Assembly: GCF_002979915.1 (NCBI RefSeq)
Contig: NZ_PCQA01000002.1
Span: forward strand, 616,854 to 680,853
Source: Arthrobacter sp. MYb213
Lineage (GTDB): Bacteria > Actinomycetota > Actinomycetes > Actinomycetales > Micrococcaceae
Length of the DNA: 64,000 nucleotides
Reading direction: 5' to 3'
The notes under the pieces were generated by a model, which was not told the origin of the DNA, ran no database searches, and saw only the letters and a list, made by a program, of their open reading frames with translations. Shown here piece by piece: positions 41,500 through 50,237 of the stretch (positions are counted from its first letter, which is position 1; the number at the start of each line of letters is the position of its first letter). Made by a program: the position numbers and the translations under genes.

Positions 41500-42779
41500 G
41501 AGATCTGCACGGCCGAGTCGAATAGGAATTCGTCTTGCCCGGTCTCGGCCGCCAACGCGCCAAAGATCATCTGCCAACCTGTTTCTGCCAGCACCTCAAG
41601 ACCGTCAAGCATATGTTCGTCGGTCGAAAATTCGCGTTCACAATGGCTGACGCCATCGATTGATGGAATGAACATCATGACTGTCGGCACGATCTTATTC
41701 ATCGCCACCGAGTCATGCCCCGCCATTGTGCGAATCCTTCGCACGGACTTGCCAAGGTTTGCAGTAACTTTTTCGACCAATTGCAGCCCTGACTCCGGGT
41801 AGTACTGAATATCGCGGATGTCGAAGTCGTTGACGTTAATTTTGATATCGTGCTCTTTGGCGATCGTGGCGATGTCCTCCAGCATTATCCGCCGTGCTTC
41901 GGCCACCGTTGGCTGGTCGACCGCACGCAAGTCGGCCACCAAGCTAACGCGCCTGGCCACAACAATCGGCGAATTCGGTTCCAGCGTCATCCTGCCCACG
42001 GAAGACACAATGTTGCCCTTTTCAAACCGCTCAACCACCTCGTGGACTTTGAGAATCACCTTGCTCGCAGCAACCAGCGCGTCATGCCGATCTGCCATTG
42101 CGGTGGCACCGGTGTGCGATTGTTCGCCTAATACTTCGACATCAAGCTTCTGTGTATGCCAAGAGTAGTCAACGGCTCCGATGGACACTGATTCCCGCTC
42201 CAAGATCCGTCCCTGCTCAATATGAATTTCGGCATATCCGGCTACTTCAGGACGAAGATCATTCCCGAGATACCCGATTGCTTCCAGCGCCTGAGCCACG
42301 TTAATTCCTTCAAGATCGCTCACGCTGAGCATCTCATGTTGGTCCATTGAACCCACAAAGACCGACGAGCCCATGATCGACGGAGCAAAACGTCCGCCTT
42401 CTTCGTTGAACCAGTTCACGACGCCTAAGTTGAACCGCGGTGACACGTTTTCTAATCGCAGTCGTGCCTCGATATGTTTAGCTGCATGCAGACCTGCGAT
42501 GACACCGTAAGCACCGTCAAAGCGACCGCCCAGAGGCTGCGAGTCTAAGTGCGAACCCAGCAGGATGTAGGGTGCGCCAGGAGTAAATTCGATCAGTGCA
42601 AACATATTGCCGATTGCATCCACCCGCAGTTCCCAACCCTTGTCTTGCGTAAACTGCGCGAACCAATCTCGGCTCAGTTTGTCTTCTGCGGTTGCCGCCT
42701 GGCGATCCACACCATGGTTAGGGGTAGCGCCAAAGGTGGCAACGTGGTGGAAATCGGTAAGAAAATCGTGGGACATCAT
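41496..42779 (-). CDS. M20 family hydantoinase/carbamoylase-type amidohydrolase
   Basis: 427 residues. Zinc ligands of the N-carbamoyl-L-amino-acid hydrolase/allantoate amidohydrolase branch are visible: His77 (LLGSHLDSQP), Asp88 (GRFDGAYG), Glu126/127 (NWFNEEGGRF), His in AEIHIEQGRILE and His in GVSHCEREF. It cleaves the carbamoyl or related amide group of a small substrate. GAAAGGA lies 4 nt before the ATG. Allantoate or N-carbamoyl-beta-alanine are alternatives to N-carbamoyl amino acids. Confidence 0.9.
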   Translation of the reverse strand: MMSHDFLTDFHHVATFGATPNHGVDRQAATAEDKLSRDWFAQFTQDKGWELRVDAIGNMFALIEFTPGAPYILLGSHLDSQPLGGRFDGAYGVIAGLHAAKHIEARLRLENVSPRFNLGVVNWFNEEGGRFAPSIMGSSVFVGSMDQHEMLSVSDLEGINVAQALEAIGYLGNDLRPEVAGYAEIHIEQGRILERESVSIGAVDYSWHTQKLDVEVLGEQSHTGATAMADRHDALVAASKVILKVHEVVERFEKGNIVSSVGRMTLEPNSPIVVARRVSLVADLRAVDQPTVAEARRIMLEDIATIAKEHDIKINVNDFDIRDIQYYPESGLQLVEKVTANLGKSVRRIRTMAGHDSVAMNKIVPTVMMFIPSIDGVSHCEREFSTDEHMLDGLEVLAETGWQMIFGALAAETGQDEFLFDSAVQIS

Positions 42780-42813
42780 GTGGTCCTTTCAAAAAGACGG
42801 TTTGCTGGCCTGG

Positions 42814-44160
42814 CTACTTGGCTGCGGTGGCTTCTTGTTTCTTAAACAACGGGTGAGTTTCTGGAACCGGGGTGAAAACCAACAGGCAGAGTACGATCAG
42901 CGCGGCCGCTGCCATATAAACGCCTGGGATCATCGAGATGCCGGTCGTCGAAACGAGCCATGTGCCAATAAATGGTGCAGTGCCACCAAACAACGCGTAG
43001 GCGATGTTGTAGCTGATTGCCGCGGAGGTAAATCGAGTTTTGGTGGTGAAAATTTCAACGAAAAAGGTATAGCAACCGCCGCCATAAATACACATTGGAA
43101 TCACGAAGAGCAGCTGTCCGGCGATAGCCAGCGGCAATGATCCGCTAGTTACTAGCCAGAAACACGGAATACTCAGGATGAGCAACGCGGCAGACCCTGC
43201 AATCAGCATCGGTTTGCGTCCAAATTTATCGCCCAGTAGGCCGCCGATTGGCAGCAATAGAGCGTAGGCGGCCATGGCCACGGCGTTGGCAAGCAACGAC
43301 ATTTCCAAGCTGAGGTTTCCTGATACCTGCACGTAGGAGACAAAATATCCGGAGAGGAAGTAGAAGCCCATAGCCGTCAGCGCCATTACAAAAGCAACCT
43401 GGAGCATACGGAGTTTATTTTCGGCGAATGCCTGACGCAGCGGACTGTATTCCTTATGTTGATTCTTCAGTATCACCGCTTTGAATTCTTCTGATTCCTC
43501 GGTTTTTGCCCTAATCCACAGCCCAAAGAGCGCCAGCGGAAGTGCCAACAGGAATGGAATACGCCATCCGTACGCTTCGAAGTTAGCTGGATCCATCGTC
43601 GTTGATAACACTAGAATTAACGTTCCGCCGACGACCGAAGGTAACGCCGTTGCCGCGAGGGTAATGGTCAGCCAGAATCCGCGCCGGTTCAAGGGCGCAT
43701 GCTCAAAAACGAATGCTGGCGCACCGACTGATTCACCACCTGCGGAGAACCCTTGGACCAGGCGGCAAAGGACCAATAGTGCCGGAGCCAACGCACCGAT
43801 CTGAGCAAAAGTTGGGAGTAATCCGATTCCGAAGGTAGCGAGACCGATAGTCAGCAAGGTAATGAAGAGGACTTTTCGTCGGCCGATCTTATCGCCCAGC
43901 GCACCAAAGAATAGGCCGCCGATTGGACGTACCAAGAACGCCACGCCGAATGCAGCGAAGGTTGCTAGCAATCCCGCTAGGGCACTCTGCGAAGGGAAGA
44001 ACAAAGCTGAGAGGGTGACCGCAGAAAGTCCATAAAGCGTGAAGTCATAGAATTCGATGAACTGACCGATACTACCGCCAGCGAGAACACGGTGTTTCAT
44101 CTTCTTTTCTTGTTGCTTCTCTGACGCGTCAACATCAGATTTGAGGGTACTCACAGTCAC
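42814..44160 (-). CDS. MFS permease, MHS (metabolite:H+ symporter) family
   Basis: 448 residues from the GTG at 44160 (AGGAAG upstream); the frame extends to 44250 but adds only a polar tail. 12 membrane segments with the MHS signatures IGQFIEFYDFTLYG in TM1, VRPIGGLFFGALGDKIGRRK (motif A) and RLVQGFSAGGESVGAPAF. MHS members import organic acids, betaines or amino acid-like solutes with protons. It should import the substrate of the amidohydrolase and amidase. Confidence 0.9.
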   Translation of the reverse strand: MTVSTLKSDVDASEKQQEKKMKHRVLAGGSIGQFIEFYDFTLYGLSAVTLSALFFPSQSALAGLLATFAAFGVAFLVRPIGGLFFGALGDKIGRRKVLFITLLTIGLATFGIGLLPTFAQIGALAPALLVLCRLVQGFSAGGESVGAPAFVFEHAPLNRRGFWLTITLAATALPSVVGGTLILVLSTTMDPANFEAYGWRIPFLLALPLALFGLWIRAKTEESEEFKAVILKNQHKEYSPLRQAFAENKLRMLQVAFVMALTAMGFYFLSGYFVSYVQVSGNLSLEMSLLANAVAMAAYALLLPIGGLLGDKFGRKPMLIAGSAALLILSIPCFWLVTSGSLPLAIAGQLLFVIPMCIYGGGCYTFFVEIFTTKTRFTSAAISYNIAYALFGGTAPFIGTWLVSTTGISMIPGVYMAAAALIVLCLLVFTPVPETHPLFKKQEATAAK

Positions 44161-44326
44161 GGATCTTCCTTCTTTCGGTCCCTGCCCTATTACTTCAGGC
44201 TGGTGCTCTTGGGGAAGGACGGGCTTTGTTGCTCGTTCTCTTGTACTCAAGAATCTGTGAGTTCAAACACATAGTCCAACGGGAAAGATTCGTTAGGCTA
44301 ATCGTTAAAAACGATCAGACTAAGCG

Positions 44327-45247
44327 CTAGCCATCGCTTCCCCCCGCAAATGTTGCAAAGACTCTGGCCTTTCGACTTACCGGGAGATCCTTCGGATAGA
44401 CGACAACAACGGTTATCGGAAGCACCGGATCGGCGATAATGATTGGCACCACTGTCTTCCCCGTGTAAGTCTGATCGTGTGGCAAGCGACGGTTTAAGAT
44501 TGAATACCCCAGACCCATGGCCACGTACGATCGAACGGTTTCATAGCCGGACACCCAATAACCAATTTTTGGTTCGAGATTGAGTACCGAGAATAACCTC
44601 AGAAAGTATTCCCTCGAATGCTCCTGATCAAGTAGGACTAGTGGTTCGTCAACAAGTTGAGCGAGCTGGACAGGCAGCTCTTGCTTTGCCAGCCAATGGT
44701 CCTGACTGACAATCACGTGCGCGCCAAGCCGTTCTACCGGCTCCATGGCAAATTCAGCACCTACGCCAAGGTCATACATCATGGCGATTTCACATTCCCC
44801 GTTCCGTAGAGCCTGAAGAATTTGACTCTGGTCCCCTTCGATGAAATTTACCGTCATGTTCGGGTATTTGGTACTAAATTCCTTGAGTAGTTTTGGGGCA
44901 ATGAATGCGGCCAGAGGCGCAAACAGTCCCACACGCAGTACACCGCTCAGGCTCTGACTCTCACCGCTAATCGACAGACTAAGCGAATCAGCATCTTCAA
45001 GTAGCAATCTGGCGCCAGAGGCCATGCGCTTTCCGTCTTGGGTGATGCGCAGTGCGCGATTCGGTAGTCGCTGAAATAACTGCACACCCAAATCATGCTC
45101 AAGCTGGCTGAGCGAAGCGGACAGCGTCGACTGCGTTACATTCAATTCTTGAGCGGCTGCACGCATGTTTTCTAACCGTGCAATTTCCATGAAGTAACGA
45201 AGCTGAATAAGGGTAAATGAACGAGCCATACCTCGAATACTAGTCAT
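44327..45247 (-). CDS. LysR family regulator of the amidase cassette
   Basis: About 306 residues. Winged HTH (LRYFMEIARLENMRAAAQEL, then TQSTLSASLSQLEHDLGVQL) and effector domain. Start is uncertain: ATG 45247 used, with ATG 45229 and TTG 45268 as alternatives, none with a good ribosome site. It is co-directional with and upstream of the MHS permease gene, so it may lead the operon. Base composition is lower in GC than putA: lines 44521-44580 and 44581-44640 hold 28 and 26 G/C of 60, against 36 of 60 in 47281-47340. Confidence 0.85.
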   Translation of the reverse strand: MTSIRGMARSFTLIQLRYFMEIARLENMRAAAQELNVTQSTLSASLSQLEHDLGVQLFQRLPNRALRITQDGKRMASGARLLLEDADSLSLSISGESQSLSGVLRVGLFAPLAAFIAPKLLKEFSTKYPNMTVNFIEGDQSQILQALRNGECEIAMMYDLGVGAEFAMEPVERLGAHVIVSQDHWLAKQELPVQLAQLVDEPLVLLDQEHSREYFLRLFSVLNLEPKIGYWVSGYETVRSYVAMGLGYSILNRRLPHDQTYTGKTVVPIIIADPVLPITVVVVYPKDLPVSRKARVFATFAGGSDG

Positions 45248-45288
45248 GTCCGTTATAAGCAACGACAAAATTCGAGCTTAAAGCAGGA

Positions 45289-45326
45289 CAAGCGCTGGAT
45301 ACTACGAATGTAATATCCAGCGCTTG
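45289..45326 (-). terminator. Stem-loop downstream of intact putA
   Basis: Perfect 13-bp stem (45289-45301 with 45314-45326), 12-nt loop, 28 bp beyond the putA stop and before the LysR gene; the T-tract is weak. It differs entirely from the terminator behind the truncated putA copy. Confidence 0.65.
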
Positions 45327-45353
45327 CACCAGCATCTAACTGCTCGCAGTGAA

Positions 45354-48300
45354 CTAGATCAATTCATCACTTAGGTGATTCGGCGTACCGAAGCGGTGCG
45401 CGGTAATCGACACTGCCTGCTCGTGCAGGAATGGCAACATTTCCACGCGTCCGGCACCGGTGACCGGCGAGGCGTAGATCGCCACATCCGGCTTACCATC
45501 GGTAGCCTCGGCCAGAGCCTTCACCGAACCACCGATCAAACGGATTCGTGATGAAGAAGTCGGACCGGTCTTCGCAGCCAGGCGAGCAGCCCGAGCGGCG
45601 AAAGCATTCGCATCCTCATCAACCACGATCACCGAGTGTTCGGCGAACAGGTTGCGTACCCCACGAGGCAGTTCCAGCTCGCTGGAAAGTAGCACGCGAG
45701 ATCCTGCGGTGACGCCGGCAGCGACTACACGCAATGCCTCGGCCACACCGTGTTCGCTGGTTGCAGCCTCGAAGCGGACGGTGACATCTACCGGCTTGTA
45801 GCGGAAGATATTTCGTTCGGCGACCAGACCCGAGCGGTCCTTAGCCTGGTTGAATTCCTGATTCCACCACAGCTTGTCACTACCCAGTGCGCCGCGCAGC
45901 CAGGCCGAATCGGTTTCGGATAGCTCCGCTGCGTTCAGCAGTCGTTCGTCAAAGACGGACAGTGCGGCGGTTTCGCGCACCGGCGCGTCAACCCAGCTAC
46001 CCATGCCGACCAGGTAGTTCGGGCCGCCAGCCTTGGTGCCTGCACCAATGGCCGACTTCTTCCAACCACCAAATGGCTGGCGCTGCACGATAGCGCCGGT
46101 GATGCCACGGTTCACGTAGATGTTTCCGGCCTGGATGTTTTCCATCCAGTAAGCCAGCTCATCGCGGTCCAGCGAGTGCAAGCCTGAAGTCAACCCGAAG
46201 TCGACCTCGTTGACCAGCTCAACTGCTTCTTCCAGGGTCGGCGCGGTCATCACGCCAAGGATCGGGCCGAAGTATTCGGTCAGGTGATATTCGCTGCCAC
46301 GCTTGACTCCGTAACGTACGCCTGGCGAGTAGAGCTTGCCCGACTCGTCAAGTTGCTTCGGTTCCACGGCCCAACGCTCACCGGCACCGAGGGTGGTCAA
46401 ACCACGCTTCAGCTTTTCGCCTGGCTCATCGATCAATGGGCCCATCTGAGATTCTGGGTTCCATGGGTAACCGACCTTCAGCGACTTCACCGCGTCGATC
46501 AGCTGGCTGTTGAAGCGCCGTGACTCTGCCACGGAGCCAACGAGTACTACCAGTGAGGCGGCGGAGCATTTCTGTCCGGCGTGCCCGAAGGCCGAGGCAA
46601 CCACGTCGCGAGCAGCCAGGTCCAGGTCCGCGTGCGGGGTGACGATGATGGCGTTCTTGCCCGAGGTTTCGGCCAGCAGCGGCAGGTCCTTGCGGAAGGA
46701 ACGGAAGAGTTCAGCGGTCTCGTAACCACCGGTGAGGATCAAACGATCCACCCGCTCATCGGATACCAACTGGGTACCCAGGTCACGGTTGCCGGCGAAG
46801 ACCAGCTGCAGGACGTCCTTAGGCACTCCGGCGTCCCAGAGGGTCTGCACCATCACCGAGCCAATACGTGAGGCCAAGGTGGCAGGCTTGATGATCACCG
46901 CGGAGCCGGCGGCCAGTGCGGACATGGTCGAACCGGCAGGGATTGCCATCGGGAAGTTCCACGGCGGGGTGACCACCGTCAGCTTCGAAGGCACAAAGGT
47001 TGCGCCATCAACGGTGTCTAGTTCCAGTCCACGCTGTGCGTAGTAGTGCGCGAAGTCGATCGCCTCGGAGATTTCCACATCACCCTGGTCGATGTTCTTT
47101 CCGCATTCCGAACCGAGTACCTCTAGCAGCATCGCACGGCGCTCTTCGAAGAGCAGTCCGGCGCGGTGCAGAATTTCTGCGCGGGCCGTAGCGCCCAAGG
47201 CCTGCCAATCAGCGGAGGCGTCAACGCCCATGGCGATGGCCTCATCCATTTCGCTTGCCGAGTGCAGGGTGTTGGCCGCAACCAGGTCCTTGCCGAGCTT
47301 CGACTCCTGCATCTTGGAGAGGATTTCGCGTCCCCAGCTGCGGTTTACGTCTAGATCCGGGTCGGTATCTGGGGTGTTGAAGAAGCTGGTGGATCCGTCG
47401 GCGAACCCAGCGACTACCTCGGTCAGCGCCGGGTCCGACTCCTGACGGTTCTGTACGCGGTGCGAAGCCGGAACCACATCGGCCAAGTTTTCTAGTGAGG
47501 CGAGGAAGCGGTTCTTCTCGCGCTCAAAGAGTTCTTCGTTCTTCTCTAGTTCGAAGACCGCGGACATGAAGTTTTCCTGGCTGGCGCCTTCTTCGAGGCG
47601 GCGGATCAGGTAGGCGATGGCCACGTCGAATTCAGCCGGGTGTACTACCGGGGTGTACAACAACAGTTCGCCCACGTCGCGGCGTACCGCTTCGGCCTGA
47701 CCGGTGGCCATGCCCAACAGCATTTCAAACTCGATGCCGTGCTTGACGTCGCGTGCCTTGGCCAATAGCCAAGCTAGTGCGATGTCGAACAGGTTGTGTC
47801 CTGCAATGCCGATGCGCACGTTCTCCACGTGGCCTGGGCGCAGTGCGTATTCGAGCACCGACTTGTAGCTGGTGTCGGTGTCCTGCTTGGAGTGCCAGGT
47901 GGCTAGTGGCCAGCCGTGGATGTCTGCCTCCATGATTTCCATGGGCAGGTTAGCGCCCTTAACTACGCGCACCTTAATAGGTGCTCCGCCCTGCGCCACG
48001 CGGGCTGCGGAGAACTCTTGGAGTTCAATCATCGCGCCCAGTGCGTCGGGTAGGTAAGCCTGCAAGACGATGCCGGCAGATAGTTCCTTGAATTCAGGTA
48101 GGGCCAGGATCTTGGTGAAGACCGCGATGGTCAGCTCCAGGTCCTTGAACTCTTCCATGTCCAGGTTGATGAACTTCTTCTTTGTTGCCTTATTTGCCAG
48201 CTCATACAGTGGGCGCAGCTTCTCGACAATGTGCTCCACCGCTTCGTCGAAGGCCCAGTGGTTATGTGGGGCGACGGTGGAAGAGACCTTGATCGAGACG

Positions 48301-48875
48301 TAGTCCACGTCATCGCGGCTCAAAAGCTTGGTGGTGCCATCTAGGCGACGGGTTGCTTCGCCCTGGCCGAGGATTGCCTCGCCGAGTAGGTTGACGTTCA
48401 GGTTAACGCCGTCGCGCTTGATCTTGGAGATCGCGCCGCCTAGCTTGTGATCCGAGGCGTCAATGATCAGGTGTCCCACCATTTCGCGCAGCACACGGCG
48501 CGCGATAGGGACAACGATCGATGGCAGTACCGGCGCCATGGCGCCGCCTAGCGCGACGGCCTTGCGCATGTACCAAGGCAGGAAGCTTGGCACCATCGGT
48601 GCCAGCTTCTTCAGGTTGCCCGCGGCGACCTTTAGATCTTCGGGGCGGATGACACCATCAACAAACCCGACGGTGAAGTCTAGTCCCTGAGGGTCCTTGA
48701 GTACTCCGGCCAGCCGGGCTGCGGAGGCATCGATAGGGAAGGTGGAGGCTTCGGTCAGCCAGTGACGGACTAGTTTAATAGTCTCGTCTGCAAGTTCTGC
48801 CGGAAGGGTCAGGGGGTTGCCTGCCGAGTCGACCGCCGGTGCGACGGTTCGTGCGGTGGTGATAGAGGATGACAT
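45354..48875 (-). CDS. putA: Bifunctional proline dehydrogenase / L-glutamate-gamma-semialdehyde dehydrogenase
   Basis: 1173 residues. The N-terminal part (about 70-460) is the FAD-dependent proline dehydrogenase barrel (KRDGVNLNVNLLGEAILG, VRVVKGANLPMEIMEA, GIAGHNLFDIALAWLL). The middle (about 540-1000) is the NAD+ aldehyde dehydrogenase with Glu in LLAETSGKNAI and catalytic Cys in GHAGQKCSAASL. A further C-terminal domain (about 1000-1173) follows, and no DNA-binding ribbon-helix-helix is present, so it does not self-regulate. It oxidises proline to glutamate at the membrane. Its last 79 codons are duplicated at 39747-39983. Confidence 0.96.
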   Translation of the reverse strand: MSSSITTARTVAPAVDSAGNPLTLPAELADETIKLVRHWLTEASTFPIDASAARLAGVLKDPQGLDFTVGFVDGVIRPEDLKVAAGNLKKLAPMVPSFLPWYMRKAVALGGAMAPVLPSIVVPIARRVLREMVGHLIIDASDHKLGGAISKIKRDGVNLNVNLLGEAILGQGEATRRLDGTTKLLSRDDVDYVSIKVSSTVAPHNHWAFDEAVEHIVEKLRPLYELANKATKKKFINLDMEEFKDLELTIAVFTKILALPEFKELSAGIVLQAYLPDALGAMIELQEFSAARVAQGGAPIKVRVVKGANLPMEIMEADIHGWPLATWHSKQDTDTSYKSVLEYALRPGHVENVRIGIAGHNLFDIALAWLLAKARDVKHGIEFEMLLGMATGQAEAVRRDVGELLLYTPVVHPAEFDVAIAYLIRRLEEGASQENFMSAVFELEKNEELFEREKNRFLASLENLADVVPASHRVQNRQESDPALTEVVAGFADGSTSFFNTPDTDPDLDVNRSWGREILSKMQESKLGKDLVAANTLHSASEMDEAIAMGVDASADWQALGATARAEILHRAGLLFEERRAMLLEVLGSECGKNIDQGDVEISEAIDFAHYYAQRGLELDTVDGATFVPSKLTVVTPPWNFPMAIPAGSTMSALAAGSAVIIKPATLASRIGSVMVQTLWDAGVPKDVLQLVFAGNRDLGTQLVSDERVDRLILTGGYETAELFRSFRKDLPLLAETSGKNAIIVTPHADLDLAARDVVASAFGHAGQKCSAASLVVLVGSVAESRRFNSQLIDAVKSLKVGYPWNPESQMGPLIDEPGEKLKRGLTTLGAGERWAVEPKQLDESGKLYSPGVRYGVKRGSEYHLTEYFGPILGVMTAPTLEEAVELVNEVDFGLTSGLHSLDRDELAYWMENIQAGNIYVNRGITGAIVQRQPFGGWKKSAIGAGTKAGGPNYLVGMGSWVDAPVRETAALSVFDERLLNAAELSETDSAWLRGALGSDKLWWNQEFNQAKDRSGLVAERNIFRYKPVDVTVRFEAATSEHGVAEALRVVAAGVTAGSRVLLSSELELPRGVRNLFAEHSVIVVDEDANAFAARAARLAAKTGPTSSSRIRLIGGSVKALAEATDGKPDVAIYASPVTGAGRVEMLPFLHEQAVSITAHRFGTPNHLSDELI
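45355..45590. repeat. Direct repeat, right copy (3' end of intact putA)
   Basis: Partner of 39748-39983; homology ends abruptly inside putA at 45590, where the intact gene continues but the left copy meets cassette sequence. Confidence 0.9.
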
Positions 48876-49013
48876 GTTGTGTCGGTCCCTTCGATGCGAT
48901 GCGTACTTGGATTAGATACACCGAACGCGAATTTCGTGATGGCTGACGAGCTTACGGAATCACCGGATAGTTGGCCGCGAAAATGCTGTGTGCAATTCGA
49001 GTATGACCCTAAC

Positions 49014-49027
49014 TTTGCTTAAGCAAA
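49014..49027. promoter_or_regulatory. Palindrome in the putA/LysR divergent region
   Basis: TTTGCTT-AAGCAAA is a perfect 14-bp palindrome with the T-N11-A form typical of LysR sites, 139 bp upstream of putA and 109 bp upstream of the divergent LysR gene. Confidence 0.6.
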
Positions 49028-49135
49028 AGTGAACAAAACCGAACGTTTCACTTCGGGTTTGCTAATGTATTGACAGGTGCCTAAATCACCCCTTTTGCAC
49101 CCTCAAAGTACCGCGTAGAGACCGGAGTTGAACCC

Positions 49136-50050
49136 ATGCTTGAACTGCGAAGATTACGTCTACTTAGGGAGCTAAGTATTCGCGGAACGATAGCCGAGGT
49201 GGCGGACGTACTGAGCTACTCTCCTTCGTCGGTTTCCCAGCAATTGAGTCAGCTTGAAGAAGAGGCCGGAGTCGAGCTCTTGCGCCGCAATGGACGCAAG
49301 CTGGCACTCACCCCACAGGCCCAAGTTCTGGTGGCGCACACCGAAGAATTATTGGGTTCTATGGAACGCGCCGAAGCAGATCTGGCAGCGACCATGTCCA
49401 GTGTCTCGGGGACCGTGCGACTGGCAGTATTCCAGACCGCAATGCTCGCGGTCATGCCTCCGGTATTGCGCAAACTTCATGATCTGCACCCACATCTGCG
49501 CGTGGAAATGACCCAGCATGAGCCGGAGGAAGCACTGCATGAAACCAGTGCGCGGAACTTTGATCTAGTGATTGCCGAACAGTATCAAGGTCACGCCGCC
49601 CCGATCTTTGAGTCCTTAGATCGCCGTCATCTAGCCCATGATCCGATTCGTTTAGCTCTTCCACTGCTCGGCGGTGAGGGCAATACCGATTTTGATCGCG
49701 TCACTTCGCTAACCGAGGCGGCCACCCTTCCCTGGGTGATGGAACCCCCGGGAGCCGCGAGTCGTCACTGGGCGGAACAGTCCTGCCGAATGGCCGGTTT
49801 TGAACCCGACGTGCGTTACGAAACGGCAGATCTTCAGGCACATGTCACCCTGGTGGAAACCGGCACCGCGGTGGCCTTGCTGCCCGATTTGGTCTGGACA
49901 CAGTTCGAGCGACAGCTGCGCTTCGTAGATCTAGACAACGCCCCGGTGCGCACTATTTTTACCGCCATGCGCCACTCTTCAGCGCGCTCCCCCTCCATTG
50001 CGGCGGTGCGTACTTTGGTGCACGAACAGCTAAAAAATCAGTCTGCCTAA
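49136..50050 (+). CDS. LysR family regulator of proline utilisation
   Basis: 304 residues. Winged HTH at the very N-terminus (LRRLRLLRELSIRGTIAEVA, then SPSSVSQQLSQLEEEAG). Lies between divergent putA and co-directional putP, so it probably activates both in response to proline; the effector is not readable from sequence. Confidence 0.88.
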   Translation: MLELRRLRLLRELSIRGTIAEVADVLSYSPSSVSQQLSQLEEEAGVELLRRNGRKLALTPQAQVLVAHTEELLGSMERAEADLAATMSSVSGTVRLAVFQTAMLAVMPPVLRKLHDLHPHLRVEMTQHEPEEALHETSARNFDLVIAEQYQGHAAPIFESLDRRHLAHDPIRLALPLLGGEGNTDFDRVTSLTEAATLPWVMEPPGAASRHWAEQSCRMAGFEPDVRYETADLQAHVTLVETGTAVALLPDLVWTQFERQLRFVDLDNAPVRTIFTAMRHSSARSPSIAAVRTLVHEQLKNQSA

Positions 50051-50237
50051 GAAAACTCGATTCTGCTTCTGCCGGGTAGTTCGGTAGTGTTCCTAAGGTC
50101 ACAAAACGATCACGAGCGAAGTAGGTCACCGAGACAAACGGGAATTTAAGTGCAATAGTGGTGACTCGCACCACAAGATCCGCTGTCTACTCGGGTGACC
50201 ACTCGCTCCGACGGACAATAAACGGCAATGAGGGAAA

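Noticed and set aside
39984-45354. Integrase-driven genomic island
   Set aside because: No integrase, excisionase, IS or tRNA attachment site found; the flanking putA-end repeat is better explained by homologous recombination.
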